Shown here: one piece after another, positions 9,852 through 19,676 of the stretch
Layout of the letters: every line of letters starts with the position of its first letter
Position numbering within the stretch: the first letter of the stretch is position 1
Assembly: GCA_003283765.1 (NCBI GenBank)
Contig: QBVY01000006.1
Span: forward strand, 1-56,090
DNA length: 56,090 nt
Origin: SAR86 cluster bacterium AG-313-N18
GTDB lineage: Bacteria > Pseudomonadota > Gammaproteobacteria > Magnimaribacterales > D2472
Reading direction: 5' to 3'
Position numbers and translations under genes: made by a program
Notes under the pieces: model-generated
The model's database searches: none
Told to the model about the DNA's origin: nothing
Seen by the model: the letters and a program-made list of their open reading frames with translations, nothing else

Positions 9852-10367
9852 ATGATCATAGACATTAATAATAAAAGTCTACAGACAGCGAATGATGATT
9901 TTTGGATCGCTCCAGATGCAACTGTGATTGGGGATGTGCAAATGGCTAAAGATTCAAGTATATGGTTCCATTGCACTGTCAGGGGAGATAATGAGCCGAT
10001 TATTTTGGGAGAAGGAACAAACATTCAAGATAACTCTGTGATACATACAGATCCAGGATTTCCATGCGTTATAGGTAAATTTGTAACAATTGGTCATATG
10101 GCTATGCTTCATGGGTGTGAAATAGGAGATGGCTCTCTTATTGGCATAGGTTCAGTTATTCTGAATGGAGCTAAAATAGGAAAAAATTGCATTATCGGAG
10201 CAAAAGCATTGATTACAGAAGGCATGGAGGTGCCTGATGGTTCAATGGTATTGGGTATTCCTGCAAAGATTAAAAAAGAGCTTACTCTTGAAGAGCAAGC
10301 AATCCCATCTTTAAATGCACATCATTATATTGAAAATTACAAAAGGTATAAGGCTGAGCTAGGTTAA
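9852..10367 (+). CDS. Gamma-carbonic-anhydrase family protein (YrdA/PaaY-like)
   Basis: 171-aa left-handed beta-helix protein built of hexapeptide repeats (for example IGKFVTIGHMAMLHGCEIG). The three zinc-ligand histidines expected in the family are visible in VIHTDPG, IGHMAM and LHGCEIG. Family members are trimeric and bind zinc; some have carbonic anhydrase activity and PaaY hydrolyses CoA thioesters. Which applies here is not decidable from sequence. The C-terminal helix (HYIENYKRYKAEL) is typical. Confidence 0.9.
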   Translation: MIIDINNKSLQTANDDFWIAPDATVIGDVQMAKDSSIWFHCTVRGDNEPIILGEGTNIQDNSVIHTDPGFPCVIGKFVTIGHMAMLHGCEIGDGSLIGIGSVILNGAKIGKNCIIGAKALITEGMEVPDGSMVLGIPAKIKKELTLEEQAIPSLNAHHYIENYKRYKAELG

Positions 10368-10371
10368 TCTC

Positions 10372-11091
10372 ATGTCAGGAAGAATAGTAAATTATTATGA
10401 TGACTCAATAGAGTGTGAAGGCTATCTTTCGCTCCCTGAATCTTCAAAGTCTGTGCCATTGGTTTTGGTTGCTCATACTTGGAAAGGTAGATCTGAGTTT
10501 GAAGATCAAAAAGTGATATCAATTAATAGTTTAGGATATGCTGCCATGTCGATTGATATTTTTGGCAGTGGTGTTAACGGAAGCAGTGTTGAGGAGAATC
10601 AGGCATTAATTGAACCTTTTGTAAAAGATAGACAGATATTTCGAAAGCGTCTTATTAGTGCGGTTGAGTTTGGTAAAACTATTGAAGGTGTTGATGCATC
10701 AAAAATAGCATTGATTGGATTTTGTTTTGGTGGCCTTGCGTCTATAGAGCTTGCTCGCTCAGGCTATGAGCTCTCAGGATGTGTTAGTTTTCATGGCCTG
10801 TTAAATCAATCCGATGAGCCGTTCCAAAAAGTGAATACTAAATTATTGGTTTTACATGGAGACAAAGATCCCATGGTTTCTTCTGAACAAATATTGGCTT
10901 TGCAGCAAGAAATGACAGAATCTGATGCTGATTGGCAATTTATTAGTTATGGCAATACTTATCATGCTTTTACCAATCCTGCAGCTAACGATATTAAAAT
11001 GGGAACAGTTTATAATCATGATAGTGACATAAGATCCTGGACTGCTATGTCTAATTTTTTAGAGGAAGTTTTTAGCAATGTTAACAAGTGA
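10372..11091 (+). CDS. Dienelactone hydrolase family alpha/beta hydrolase
   Basis: 239 aa with the nucleophile elbow GFCFGG, where cysteine replaces serine as in dienelactone hydrolase. The acid is in HGDKDPMV and the histidine in YHAFTNP, all in the expected order. The substrate is unknown, and the family is broadly present with carboxymethylenebutenolidase-like annotation. The 3' end overlaps alaS by 14 bases, implying translational coupling. Confidence 0.87.
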   Translation: MSGRIVNYYDDSIECEGYLSLPESSKSVPLVLVAHTWKGRSEFEDQKVISINSLGYAAMSIDIFGSGVNGSSVEENQALIEPFVKDRQIFRKRLISAVEFGKTIEGVDASKIALIGFCFGGLASIELARSGYELSGCVSFHGLLNQSDEPFQKVNTKLLVLHGDKDPMVSSEQILALQQEMTESDADWQFISYGNTYHAFTNPAANDIKMGTVYNHDSDIRSWTAMSNFLEEVFSNVNK

Positions 11092-13648
11092 ACTAAGAGC
11101 TAAGTTTTTAGACTACTTTAGTAAAAATGACCATGAAGTGGTTGATTCTAGTCCATTAATTCCGGCAAATGACGATACACTTTTATTCACTAATGCTGGG
11201 ATGGTTCAATTTAAAGATGTATTTCTAGGATCAGAAAAGCGCCCATACAAGAGAGCCACCACAACTCAACGATGTATCCGAGCTGGTGGAAAACACAACG
11301 ATTTAGAAAATGTAGGTTACACCCTTAGGCATCATACCTTTTTTGAAATGTTAGGTAACTTTAGTTTTGGTGATTATTTTAAGGAAGAAGCAATTAAGCT
11401 TGCTTGGAACTTTTTAACCAATGAGCTAAATCTGGACGTAGAAAGGTTATGGATTTCTGTATTTAGGGAAGATGATGAAGCAGCAGAAATTTGGTCGTCA
11501 ATAATTGGTATTAATCCTGAGAGGATCGTTCGATTAGATGAAGAAGATAATTTTTGGTCAATGGGTGATACAGGCCCATGTGGACCTTGCTCAGAAATTT
11601 ACTATGATCACGGTGAACAATATGAAGGAACTCCACCTGGATCACCAGGTGATGAGGGAGATAGATTTGTAGAAATTTGGAATCTAGTTTTTATGCAGTT
11701 TAACAGGGATGCTAAAGGTGAATTAACACCACTGCCGAAGCCTTCCGTTGATACTGGTATGGGATTGGAGAGGGTTGCTGCTGTGATGCAGGGCGTGAAT
11801 TCAAATTATGAAACGGATCTTTTCCGTAATCTTATTAAGGCCTCTGAGGGTGTAATTAAATCTCCTGGCGAGGCATCGCATAAAGTAATTGCAGACCATA
11901 TTAGAAGTGTTAGCTTTTTAATTGCTGATGGTATAACTCCGTCGAATGAAGGCAGGGGATATGTCCTTAGAAGGATCATGCGAAGAGGTATCCGACATGG
12001 GTATAAGCTTGGAGCCAAAGAGCCATTTTTGTATTCGTTAGTGGAATCATTAGTAAAAGAGATGGAGTCTGCATTTCCTATGCTTGCCTCCAATCAAAAA
12101 CAAATTGAAGAAATCATTCATAACGAAGAGAAAAAATTTCTTGAAACTCTAGATAAAGGAATTGAAATATTAGAAAAAGAAATTTCTAACATCGATTCAA
12201 AGGTTATTCCTGGGGATGTTGTGTTCAAACTTCATGATACATTTGGGTTCCCATTTGATCTAACCGCGGATATTGCCCGTGAACAAGATTTAAAGTTGGA
12301 TGAAGTAGGTTTTAATAAATGCATGGAAGAGCAAGTAAAAAATTCGAAATCAGCCAGTAAGTTTAAAGGCACTCAATTAGATTTATCATCAATTGATGAA
12401 ACCAAATTTCTAGGCTATGACAGATTAAATGCTGAGGGTAAGATCTTGGGTTTATGGAATGATGATCTGCAAGTAGATTCTGCAACTGCTGATAAAGAGT
12501 ATTTTCTTGCATTAGATCAAACTCCTTTTTATGCAGAATCGGGTGGACAGGTCGGAGATCAAGGTAAATTCTCTTGTTCTAGCGGAAGTGGACAGATATT
12601 AGATTGTATTAAACAAGGAAAAATCTTTCTTCATACAATTAAAATTGATGAGGGTGCAGTTAAATTGGGTGATAAATTAAAACTTGCAGTTGAGCCTGAT
12701 AAGAGAGCTTCTGCAGCCTCCAATCATTCTGCAACTCACTTAATGCATGCTGCCTTGAAACACGTTCTCGGGAGTCATGTTGAACAAAAGGGGTCACTAG
12801 TTGATGCATCTAAGCTACGTTTCGATTTTTCACACCCCAAAGCAGTAACAAAAGATGAGATTAAACAAATAGAATTACTAGTTAATCAACATACCCTAAA
12901 CAATGCTGAAGTAAAAACTGAATTAATGAAGCTTGATGATGCAATCGCATCTGGTGCTGAGGCAATGTTTGGAGAAAAATACGATGATGAGGTTAGAGTT
13001 TTATCAATGAGTGATGGTTTCTCGGTAGAGCTTTGCGGTGGAACCCACGTTACCAGGACTGGGGATATTGGTATGTTTGTGATTCTAAGTGAATCCAGTG
13101 TTTCGTCGGGAGTTCGAAGGATCGAGGCAGTTACTGGTGCTAAGGCAGTAGAACTAGCACTCGAGATACGATCTCAACTTCAAGCTGTTCAAGGAATATT
13201 AAATGTTGGAGCTGCTCAAGTTAGCTCTAAAGTCGAGGACTTAGTTAAAGAAAACAAATCCCTAAAAAAAGGGAGTAAAACTAATGGTAGATCTTCAGTA
13301 GATTTGAAAGAGATAATCCATAAAATCAACAACTTTGATTTAGTTTTAATAGAGGCAGATACCCAAAATATCCAAGATTTAAGACAGCTGGTTGATAGTT
13401 CAAAAAAAGATCAATCACAAAGATGTGTTTTAATCCTGAGCCACCAAGACTCCAAAGTTGTCATGGTTTGTGGGGTAACTGATGATATTCAAGAATCGCT
13501 TAGTGCCAATGATGTTATTCAAGCAATCGCCAAAGCCTCTGATGGAAAAGGCGGTGGTCGAAAAGATTTTGCGCAAGGAGCCGGTGAAGCGGATAATTTT
13601 GAAGAATTTGTTAAATCTATTCCTGATATCGTACAATCCATCGCTTAA
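11078..13648 (+). CDS. alaS: Alanyl-tRNA synthetase
   Basis: 856 aa, near the E. coli length (876). Class II catalytic core motifs are at the N-terminus (FTNAGMVQFKDVFLG, TTTQRCIRAGGKHNDLENVG). The editing domain follows with the HSATH zinc motif, and CGGTHVTRTGDIG gives the distal Cys/His ligands. The C-terminal part carries GGGRKDFAQGAG, typical of the C-Ala domain. ATG start inside the end of the preceding hydrolase gene. lysC follows after 13 bases. Confidence 0.98.
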   Translation: MLTSELRAKFLDYFSKNDHEVVDSSPLIPANDDTLLFTNAGMVQFKDVFLGSEKRPYKRATTTQRCIRAGGKHNDLENVGYTLRHHTFFEMLGNFSFGDYFKEEAIKLAWNFLTNELNLDVERLWISVFREDDEAAEIWSSIIGINPERIVRLDEEDNFWSMGDTGPCGPCSEIYYDHGEQYEGTPPGSPGDEGDRFVEIWNLVFMQFNRDAKGELTPLPKPSVDTGMGLERVAAVMQGVNSNYETDLFRNLIKASEGVIKSPGEASHKVIADHIRSVSFLIADGITPSNEGRGYVLRRIMRRGIRHGYKLGAKEPFLYSLVESLVKEMESAFPMLASNQKQIEEIIHNEEKKFLETLDKGIEILEKEISNIDSKVIPGDVVFKLHDTFGFPFDLTADIAREQDLKLDEVGFNKCMEEQVKNSKSASKFKGTQLDLSSIDETKFLGYDRLNAEGKILGLWNDDLQVDSATADKEYFLALDQTPFYAESGGQVGDQGKFSCSSGSGQILDCIKQGKIFLHTIKIDEGAVKLGDKLKLAVEPDKRASAASNHSATHLMHAALKHVLGSHVEQKGSLVDASKLRFDFSHPKAVTKDEIKQIELLVNQHTLNNAEVKTELMKLDDAIASGAEAMFGEKYDDEVRVLSMSDGFSVELCGGTHVTRTGDIGMFVILSESSVSSGVRRIEAVTGAKAVELALEIRSQLQAVQGILNVGAAQVSSKVEDLVKENKSLKKGSKTNGRSSVDLKEIIHKINNFDLVLIEADTQNIQDLRQLVDSSKKDQSQRCVLILSHQDSKVVMVCGVTDDIQESLSANDVIQAIAKASDGKGGGRKDFAQGAGEADNFEEFVKSIPDIVQSIA

Positions 13649-13661
13649 TCTTTAAGCGTTA

Positions 13662-14876
13662 ATGATGGAAACAATAGTATTAAAATTTGGCGGTACCTCA
13701 GTTGGGTCGACTGACAGAATATCCGCTGTTGCTGAATTAATAAAAGCTGCATGCAAGGAAGCTTCACCAGTTGTTGTAGTTTCTGCGATGAGCGGAGAAA
13801 CGAATCGTCTAATTGATTTAGCTAAATCCTTTGGGACTGAACCTAATAAAAGAGAGTTTGATGCATTGGTTTCAACTGGCGAGCAGGTTAGCGCCTCCTT
13901 GGTTTCAATTGCCTTGAATCAATTAGGCTTAAAAGCTAAATCTCTGTCAGCAGCTCAATTTGGTATGAAGACCACTTCTAATTTTTCGCGAGCAAAAATT
14001 CTTGATCTTGATAAGGACGTTATTTTCAAAACCATCAAAGACGGTTATATCCCAATTATTACTGGATTTCAGGGCGTCAATAACGATGGTGATACCACTA
14101 CCATGGGAAGAGGTGGAAGTGATACCACTGCAGTCGCAATAGCTGCTTCCATTAAATCTAAACGCTGTGATATTTATACTGATGTTGATGGTATCTATAC
14201 AACAGACCCTAGAATTGTTCCAAATGCCAAAAAACTTGATTCAATCAGCATGGAGGAAATGTTGGAACTCTCAGGTCAGGGTGCTAAAGTTATGCAAATA
14301 CGTGCGGTTGAGTTTGCAAACAAATATAAGGTTTTAGTAAGAGTTTTATCAAGTTTTGAACCAGGCTCTGGAACGTTTATTTTACAGGAGGAAGAGGGAA
14401 TGGAAGATGCTGTTATTACGGGTATAGCCTCTCAAAAAGATCAAACAAAATTTACTTTGCATGGAGTCGGAGATACTCCCGGAATTGCTTCTGGTATTTT
14501 GAGTCCAGTCAGTGATGCAGGCATTGAAGTTGATGTTATTGTTCAAAACGTAAGTGTGTCTGGAAAAACAGATTTCACGTTTACAGTTGGAAATACTGAT
14601 AGAGTTGAGGTTGAGTCAGTTCTAACAAAAAAAATGCAGGGTATTTCATATGATGAGTTAATTATTGATGAAGGCATCGGCAAAGTTTCTTTGGTAGGCG
14701 TTGGCATGCGCTCTCATGCGGGGATTGCTAGCACAGCATTCAATGCATTGGCAGATGCTGGTATAAATATTCAAATGATCAGCACATCAGAAATTAAAAT
14801 TACAATTGTTATTTCAGGCGACCAACTTGAAGAAGCAGTTAAAACTTTGCATGCAGCATTTAATTTAGGAGATTAA
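13662..14876 (+). CDS. lysC: Aspartokinase
   Basis: Phosphorylates aspartate, the first step towards lysine, threonine and methionine. It is 404 aa: an amino-acid kinase domain (KFGGTSVGS near residues 7-15; GRGGSDTTAVA in the middle) followed by two ACT domains (about 265-330 and 340-400) that bind the feedback inhibitor. This is the short monofunctional class. Two ATGs stand back to back at the start; either may be used. The TAA overlaps the next gene's ATG by one base (TAATG). Confidence 0.97.
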   Translation: MMETIVLKFGGTSVGSTDRISAVAELIKAACKEASPVVVVSAMSGETNRLIDLAKSFGTEPNKREFDALVSTGEQVSASLVSIALNQLGLKAKSLSAAQFGMKTTSNFSRAKILDLDKDVIFKTIKDGYIPIITGFQGVNNDGDTTTMGRGGSDTTAVAIAASIKSKRCDIYTDVDGIYTTDPRIVPNAKKLDSISMEEMLELSGQGAKVMQIRAVEFANKYKVLVRVLSSFEPGSGTFILQEEEGMEDAVITGIASQKDQTKFTLHGVGDTPGIASGILSPVSDAGIEVDVIVQNVSVSGKTDFTFTVGNTDRVEVESVLTKKMQGISYDELIIDEGIGKVSLVGVGMRSHAGIASTAFNALADAGINIQMISTSEIKITIVISGDQLEEAVKTLHAAFNLGD

Positions 14877-16210
14877 TGTACGACTTAATATTAAAAAATG
14901 GGACCCTTATTAATGAGGGGCAAATTTTTGAATCCGATATCGCAATAAGAGGAGATAGAATTGAAAAAATTGCATCTTCGATAGATGCGGAATCCAAAAG
15001 TACTATTGATCTTAATGGTAAATATGTAATTCCGGGACTAATAGATGATCAAGTTCACTTCAGAGAGCCTGGTTTAACTCATAAAGGTGAGATAGCAACA
15101 GAATCAAAAGCTGGTCTTGCAGGAGGCGTTACCAGTTACTTTGAAATGCCTAATGTTAATCCAACCACTACAACAAATGAGAATTTAACAAAAAAATTTC
15201 AGCTAGCTAGCACCAAATCTGTTTCAAATTACTCATTTCATCTTGGAGCAAGTAATACTAACATTGAAGAAATTAAAAAAGCTGATATTCATCAAGCCGC
15301 AGGATTGAAAGTATTTATGGGCGCTTCAACCGGCCATATGCTGGTCGATGATTTGGACGCATTAGATGATATTTTTCATCACTCTCCATTGATAGTTGTA
15401 ACTCACTGTGAAGATCAAAAAACAGTTGAAAGAAATGAGCAATTATTCCATGAGAAGTATGGGGACGGGGTTTCTCCTGAGCATCATCATTTAATTCGGG
15501 ATGTTGAAAGCTGCTATATCTCAAGTTCTCTAGCTGTTAGCCTTGCTAAAAAATATGATGCAGATCTCCATGTATTTCATTTAACTACTGAAAAAGAAAT
15601 GGAGCTATTTTCTGCTGGTGAGGCAGACCAAAAGAAGATTACAGCAGAGGTTTGTGTTCATCACATGTATTTCAATGACTCGTATTACGCTAAGCTTGGT
15701 AACCAAATTAAATGCAACCCTTCTATTAAACAAGAAACAGACCGTCAGGCTCTAATCAAAGCACTTTTAGAAAACAAAATTGATATTATTGCTACGGATC
15801 ATGCCCCTCATACATGGGAGGAAAAGAGCAGAGCCTATACCGAAGCGCCAGCAGGCTTGCCCTTAGTTCAACATGGTCTTCAGATATTAATGGACCTTTA
15901 TTATCAAGATGTTCTATCTCTTGAAACCATTGTTGAAAAAACAAGTCATAACATAGCCAAAAGATTTCAAGTAAAAGATAGGGGCTATATTAGAGAGGGA
16001 TATTACGCTGATCTAGCAATCCTGGATCATGACAAACCATATGAAGTTTCCAAAGAAAATATTTTATATAAGTGTGGATGGTCACCATTTGAAGGACACA
16101 GCTTTAAATCCTCTGTATTTATGACAATTGTCAATGGCAATATTGCTTTTCAAGATGGAATGGTAAGTAAGAATCTGCCTTTTGGCATGCAAATAGAATT
16201 CGATAGATAG
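14876..16210 (+). CDS. pyrC: Dihydroorotase-like amidohydrolase, DDQVH variant
   Basis: 444-aa class I dihydroorotase/allantoinase-type amidohydrolase, probably for pyrimidine synthesis. The substrate-binding block HFREPGLTHKGEI is at about residues 61-73, and ATDHAPH near residue 305 supplies the catalytic Asp. The first metal motif reads DDQVHFR where most members have HxH, so one zinc-ligand histidine is glutamine. I recall this variant in dihydroorotases of Bacteroidota, so it need not be inactive. It is coupled to lysC by TAATG overlap. Hydantoinase-like specificity is a less likely alternative. Confidence 0.86.
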   Translation: MYDLILKNGTLINEGQIFESDIAIRGDRIEKIASSIDAESKSTIDLNGKYVIPGLIDDQVHFREPGLTHKGEIATESKAGLAGGVTSYFEMPNVNPTTTTNENLTKKFQLASTKSVSNYSFHLGASNTNIEEIKKADIHQAAGLKVFMGASTGHMLVDDLDALDDIFHHSPLIVVTHCEDQKTVERNEQLFHEKYGDGVSPEHHHLIRDVESCYISSSLAVSLAKKYDADLHVFHLTTEKEMELFSAGEADQKKITAEVCVHHMYFNDSYYAKLGNQIKCNPSIKQETDRQALIKALLENKIDIIATDHAPHTWEEKSRAYTEAPAGLPLVQHGLQILMDLYYQDVLSLETIVEKTSHNIAKRFQVKDRGYIREGYYADLAILDHDKPYEVSKENILYKCGWSPFEGHSFKSSVFMTIVNGNIAFQDGMVSKNLPFGMQIEFDR

Positions 16211-16211
16211 T

Positions 16212-16240
16212 ATTATTTTCTTCTTTTAAAGCGTTATAAT
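16212..16240 (+). promoter_or_regulatory. Promoter of tRNA-Ser
   Basis: A perfect -10 box TATAAT lies at 16235-16240, 15 bases before the tRNA. The -35 is weak (T-rich stretch around 16212-16222). Confidence 0.55.
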
Positions 16241-16255
16241 TCCTGTCCAAAATTC

Positions 16256-16345
16256 GGAGAGTTGGCTGAGTGGTCGAAAGCGCCTCCCTGCTAAGGAGGT
16301 ATACGGGCAACTGTATCGAGGGTTCGAATCCCTCACTCTCCGCCA
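16256..16345 (+). tRNA. tRNA-Ser (GCT)
   Basis: The acceptor GGAGAGT pairs with ACTCTCC, with discriminator G and encoded CCA. The anticodon stem-loop CTCCCTGCTAAGGAG gives GCT. The long variable arm (TATACGGGCAACTGTATC) is typical of serine tRNAs. Confidence 0.97.
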
Positions 16346-16348
16346 GTT

Positions 16349-16882
16349 TTAAATTTCTTTTTCCATTCGAACCATTGGGACAGTCTTGCCAGAACTGGTC
16401 TCATAGAGAATATTTTCGATTGGTTTATATCCCTGAGTTTCATAAAGGAGTACTCCAGACTGAGTAGCCATAAGCTGACACTTCTTAAATCCAAGATTTT
16501 TTGCAGCCTCTTCTCCCAAATTCATTACCAATGAACCAACACCTTTTCTTGTCCAGTCAGGATGAGTATACATAGCTCTTATACGCGCAGAATCTTTCTT
16601 AGGATCTAGAAATTGATCATCTCTGTTGGGTGTATGATTACCGCCAAATAAAGTTTCTCTATTGCTCCATCCACCGCACCCAATGAATACGTCTTTGCTG
16701 AAGATCATAAAATATGTCTCATCTTTAATAAGCTGATCATCTAAACCCATGCTATCAAAAGAGGCCTCTAATTGATCTTTTGTTAGAAGAGGTCCTAGGA
16801 GATGATTGATCGATAGCGTCATCAATTTTTCAATGGCTGGGATATCATCAAGAGTTGCGATTCTATGAGTAAACTCATTCAT
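16349..16882 (-). CDS. GNAT family N-acetyltransferase
   Basis: 177 aa. The acetyl-CoA-binding motif A appears as MYTHPDWTRKGVGSLVMNLGEEAA (the R/QxxGxG/A element is RKGVGS). A beta-strand/helix pair with YETQGYKP closes the fold. The substrate is unknown. The 3' end lies 3 bases from tRNA-Ser on the other strand. Confidence 0.88.
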   Translation of the reverse strand: MNEFTHRIATLDDIPAIEKLMTLSINHLLGPLLTKDQLEASFDSMGLDDQLIKDETYFMIFSKDVFIGCGGWSNRETLFGGNHTPNRDDQFLDPKKDSARIRAMYTHPDWTRKGVGSLVMNLGEEAAKNLGFKKCQLMATQSGVLLYETQGYKPIENILYETSSGKTVPMVRMEKEI

Positions 16883-16960
16883 ATTTTTGTATTTTAATCT
16901 CCATGATTATTATAGTAACTGTTAAAATCTTTTTATAAATTTCTCCTATCTTTAAATTTT

Positions 16961-18268
16961 ATGAGCCCATCAAATTCAGAAAATCCTACGTCTGCATTTG
17001 ATGACACTCTTGAGGATATTTTGGAGTTGCTGGAAGAGGATGCTCAGCATTTCATCTATCTAACCGGTGCAGCGGGAACTGGAAAAACAACATTGATTGA
17101 GCGTGTTAAGGATGAGTGCTTATTAAAAAAAATGGTTGTAGCTCCAACTGGGGTTGCGGCATTAAATATAGGTGGCAGCACCATTAATTCAGCATTTAGG
17201 ATTGGTTTTGATACCTTTCCGGTTATCCAAGAATCAAAAGATCCACGCTTTAAAAAATTATTAAAGAATCTAGAGCTACTCATCATCGATGAAATTTCTA
17301 TGGTTCGAGCGCCCATGCTTGATGCTATTTCTGAAACTCTTCAAATACACCGTAATTCTTCCAAGCCCTTTGGCGGTATACATGTGCTTGCCTGTGGTGA
17401 TTTGTTTCAGTTACCGCCCGTGGTAAAAGAGAATGAAGAAACTGCGATTTTTGAAAGATATGAATCGGTATATTTTTTTAGTGCAGATAATTTCCAAGCG
17501 ATTGATAACCCTTCATTTTTTGAGTTAGTGAGCTCTTTCAGGCAGCAGGATGATAAAGAATTTTATGACTTACTAAATAATGTTCGCCTTGGACAAAACC
17601 TTGAGGAGTCTATTAAGACAATAAATCAGACTTGTCATAATCCAGAGTTTGATACTGAGTCATCACTCATTATCACCTCAAGAAAATATAGAGCAGAACA
17701 AATCAATGAAGAAATGTTAAATCTAATCGATGGCCCAGCAACTGCTGCAAAATCAAAAGAGCAAGGTGAATTAAATGAAAATGATCTGCCTGCTCCAAGA
17801 GAGCTCCGTGTAAAAGAGGATGCCAAAGTTATGTTTATTAAAAATGATCCTGATGGAAGATGGGTTAATGGAACGATTGGAGTAGTGATTGATTGTTCAG
17901 ATAGAAACAAGAAAATTATTAAGGTTAAAGTTGGGAAAGAAGTATTTAAGGTCAAAAGGGAAGAATGGAATAAAGTCAGATACGTTTATGATGAATTTAA
18001 TGATGAGATGGAAGAAGAGGTTGTCTCATCTTTTAAGCAATTTCCTCTTAAATTAGGTTGGGCGGTTACTATTCATAAGGCTCAAGGTTTAACTCTTGAA
18101 AGTTGCTCTGTAGACCTAGGGGACGGAGCTTTTGCTACTGGTCAAGCATATGTAGCTCTAAGTAGGTGCAAAACCTTAGATTCCTTAAACTTATATAGAG
18201 AACTCAAAGTCAGAGATGCTTTAGTTGATCCAGATATTCAAGATTTTCATGCAGAACACTTTGGATAG
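16961..18268 (+). CDS. PIF1/RecD-like superfamily 1 DNA helicase
   Basis: 435 aa. Walker A GAAGTGKT is at residues 36-43 and the DEISM Walker B is at about 110. CGDLFQLPPV (motif III) and a C-terminal KAQGLT with ALSRCK (motif VI) complete a SF1B 5'-3' helicase core. The insert between the two halves (VKEDAKVMFIKND … WVNGTIG) is the SH3-like element of RecD2/PIF1 proteins. It is much smaller than RecD and has no RecBC neighbours, so it is a stand-alone PIF1-like enzyme of unknown biological role. Confidence 0.9.
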   Translation: MSPSNSENPTSAFDDTLEDILELLEEDAQHFIYLTGAAGTGKTTLIERVKDECLLKKMVVAPTGVAALNIGGSTINSAFRIGFDTFPVIQESKDPRFKKLLKNLELLIIDEISMVRAPMLDAISETLQIHRNSSKPFGGIHVLACGDLFQLPPVVKENEETAIFERYESVYFFSADNFQAIDNPSFFELVSSFRQQDDKEFYDLLNNVRLGQNLEESIKTINQTCHNPEFDTESSLIITSRKYRAEQINEEMLNLIDGPATAAKSKEQGELNENDLPAPRELRVKEDAKVMFIKNDPDGRWVNGTIGVVIDCSDRNKKIIKVKVGKEVFKVKREEWNKVRYVYDEFNDEMEEEVVSSFKQFPLKLGWAVTIHKAQGLTLESCSVDLGDGAFATGQAYVALSRCKTLDSLNLYRELKVRDALVDPDIQDFHAEHFG

Positions 18269-18303
18269 TTCTACAATAGATTTTTACTTTTCTTATTGAG
18301 TGC

Positions 18304-19674
18304 ATGGAAAATCTTATATCTTATATTTCTGAATTAATAATTAGATTTTCCGATTTTGTTTGGGAATGGAATGCTCCGTTTTTGGTAGGGGCAGGATTAT
18401 ACTTTCTTATTTTCTCTAAACTTACTCCTTTTAAATACATCCGTCATGCCTTTGACTTAATTAGAGGCAAGCATACAAAACAAGAAGACATTGGAGAAGT
18501 TACTCATTTTCAAGCTTTGACTACTGCATTATCCGGCACCATTGGACTAGGCAATATTTCTGGTGTTGCTCTCGCCATTGGTTATGGAGGCCCAGGAGTA
18601 ATCTTCTGGATGTGGGTGACTGCAATTGTTGGTATAGCAACTAAATTTTTTACTTGCACTTTATCTGTGATGTATCGAGATGTAGATGAGGATGGTACGG
18701 TTCGCAGTGGACCTATGTACATTATTAAAAATGCACTCCCTAAATCTATGATGCCGTTGGCATATTTTTTTGCAGCTGCTGGTTTAATTGGTGCTTTGCC
18801 AGGATTTCAAAGCAATCAAATGGTTCAAATGCTTGAAACCATACCAATATTTGATTTCAAATATTTTAATTTAATGGCTGGAATAGTTTTAGCTGCAATA
18901 ACAGGAGCTATAATTTTTGGAGGGTTAGTAAGAATTGCAAAGGTTTCTCAATGGCTAGTGCCATTTATGAGCATTTTATACTTTGGCTCTATCATGATTG
19001 CGCTGGTGCTAAATTTTGATGCGGTCATTCCTGCATTTCAAATTATTATCAAAGATGCTTTTACAGGTTCTGCAGTTGCTGGAGGAAGTGTTATCGCTGT
19101 AATTATTATGGGCGTTAAGAGAAGTGCTCACTCCAATGAAGCAGGTATAGGAACAGAGTCACTTGTTCATGGTGCCGCAAAGACCTCAAACCCAGTTAAA
19201 CAAGGTTTAGTCGCTATGCTCGGACCTATTTTTGATACTTTGATAATGTGCACATCTACAGCCTTGTTAATTATTATTTCAGGTGTTTGGTTAAATATAG
19301 GTTCAGGAGTTGAGGGTGTTAAATTAACCGCGGAAGCATTTAGTATTCTTCTTGGCCCAGTTGGGTATGCAATTTTACTTATTTGTGTAGTCAGTTTTGG
19401 AGCTAGCACCATCTTTACTTACTCATTTTATGGGTCTGCTTGTGCTCAATTTTTATTTGGTAAAAAAGGGGTAAAAGTTTACCAGTGGGTCATTATTTTC
19501 TTTGTTATCGTATTTGCGGTAATACCCGTCAAGACTGCCATTGCTGTAATTGATCTTTCATTTGCATTTATGGCAATACCAACATTAATTTCATCAGTAT
19601 GGTTGGCACCCAAGGTTATTAAGAAGGCAAAAGATTATTTTGCAAGTTTGGAGTCTGAGACTTCTTCTGTTTAA
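18304..19674 (+). CDS. AgcS family sodium:alanine/glycine symporter
   Basis: 456-aa inner-membrane transporter with about 11 hydrophobic segments. Family signatures include ALSGTIGLGNISGVA, GPGVIFWMW and SAHSNEAGIGTES. Members import alanine or glycine with sodium. It has no close partner; it lies downstream of the helicase by 35 bases and converges on the oxidoreductase with only 2 bases between. Confidence 0.93.
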   Translation: MENLISYISELIIRFSDFVWEWNAPFLVGAGLYFLIFSKLTPFKYIRHAFDLIRGKHTKQEDIGEVTHFQALTTALSGTIGLGNISGVALAIGYGGPGVIFWMWVTAIVGIATKFFTCTLSVMYRDVDEDGTVRSGPMYIIKNALPKSMMPLAYFFAAAGLIGALPGFQSNQMVQMLETIPIFDFKYFNLMAGIVLAAITGAIIFGGLVRIAKVSQWLVPFMSILYFGSIMIALVLNFDAVIPAFQIIIKDAFTGSAVAGGSVIAVIIMGVKRSAHSNEAGIGTESLVHGAAKTSNPVKQGLVAMLGPIFDTLIMCTSTALLIIISGVWLNIGSGVEGVKLTAEAFSILLGPVGYAILLICVVSFGASTIFTYSFYGSACAQFLFGKKGVKVYQWVIIFFVIVFAVIPVKTAIAVIDLSFAFMAIPTLISSVWLAPKVIKKAKDYFASLESETSSV

Positions 19675-19676
19675 GT

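Noticed and set aside
16270-16467. Small coding sequence spanning the tRNA-Ser
   Set aside because: It is an open frame across the tRNA gene and the antisense end of the acetyltransferase, with no protein-like features.
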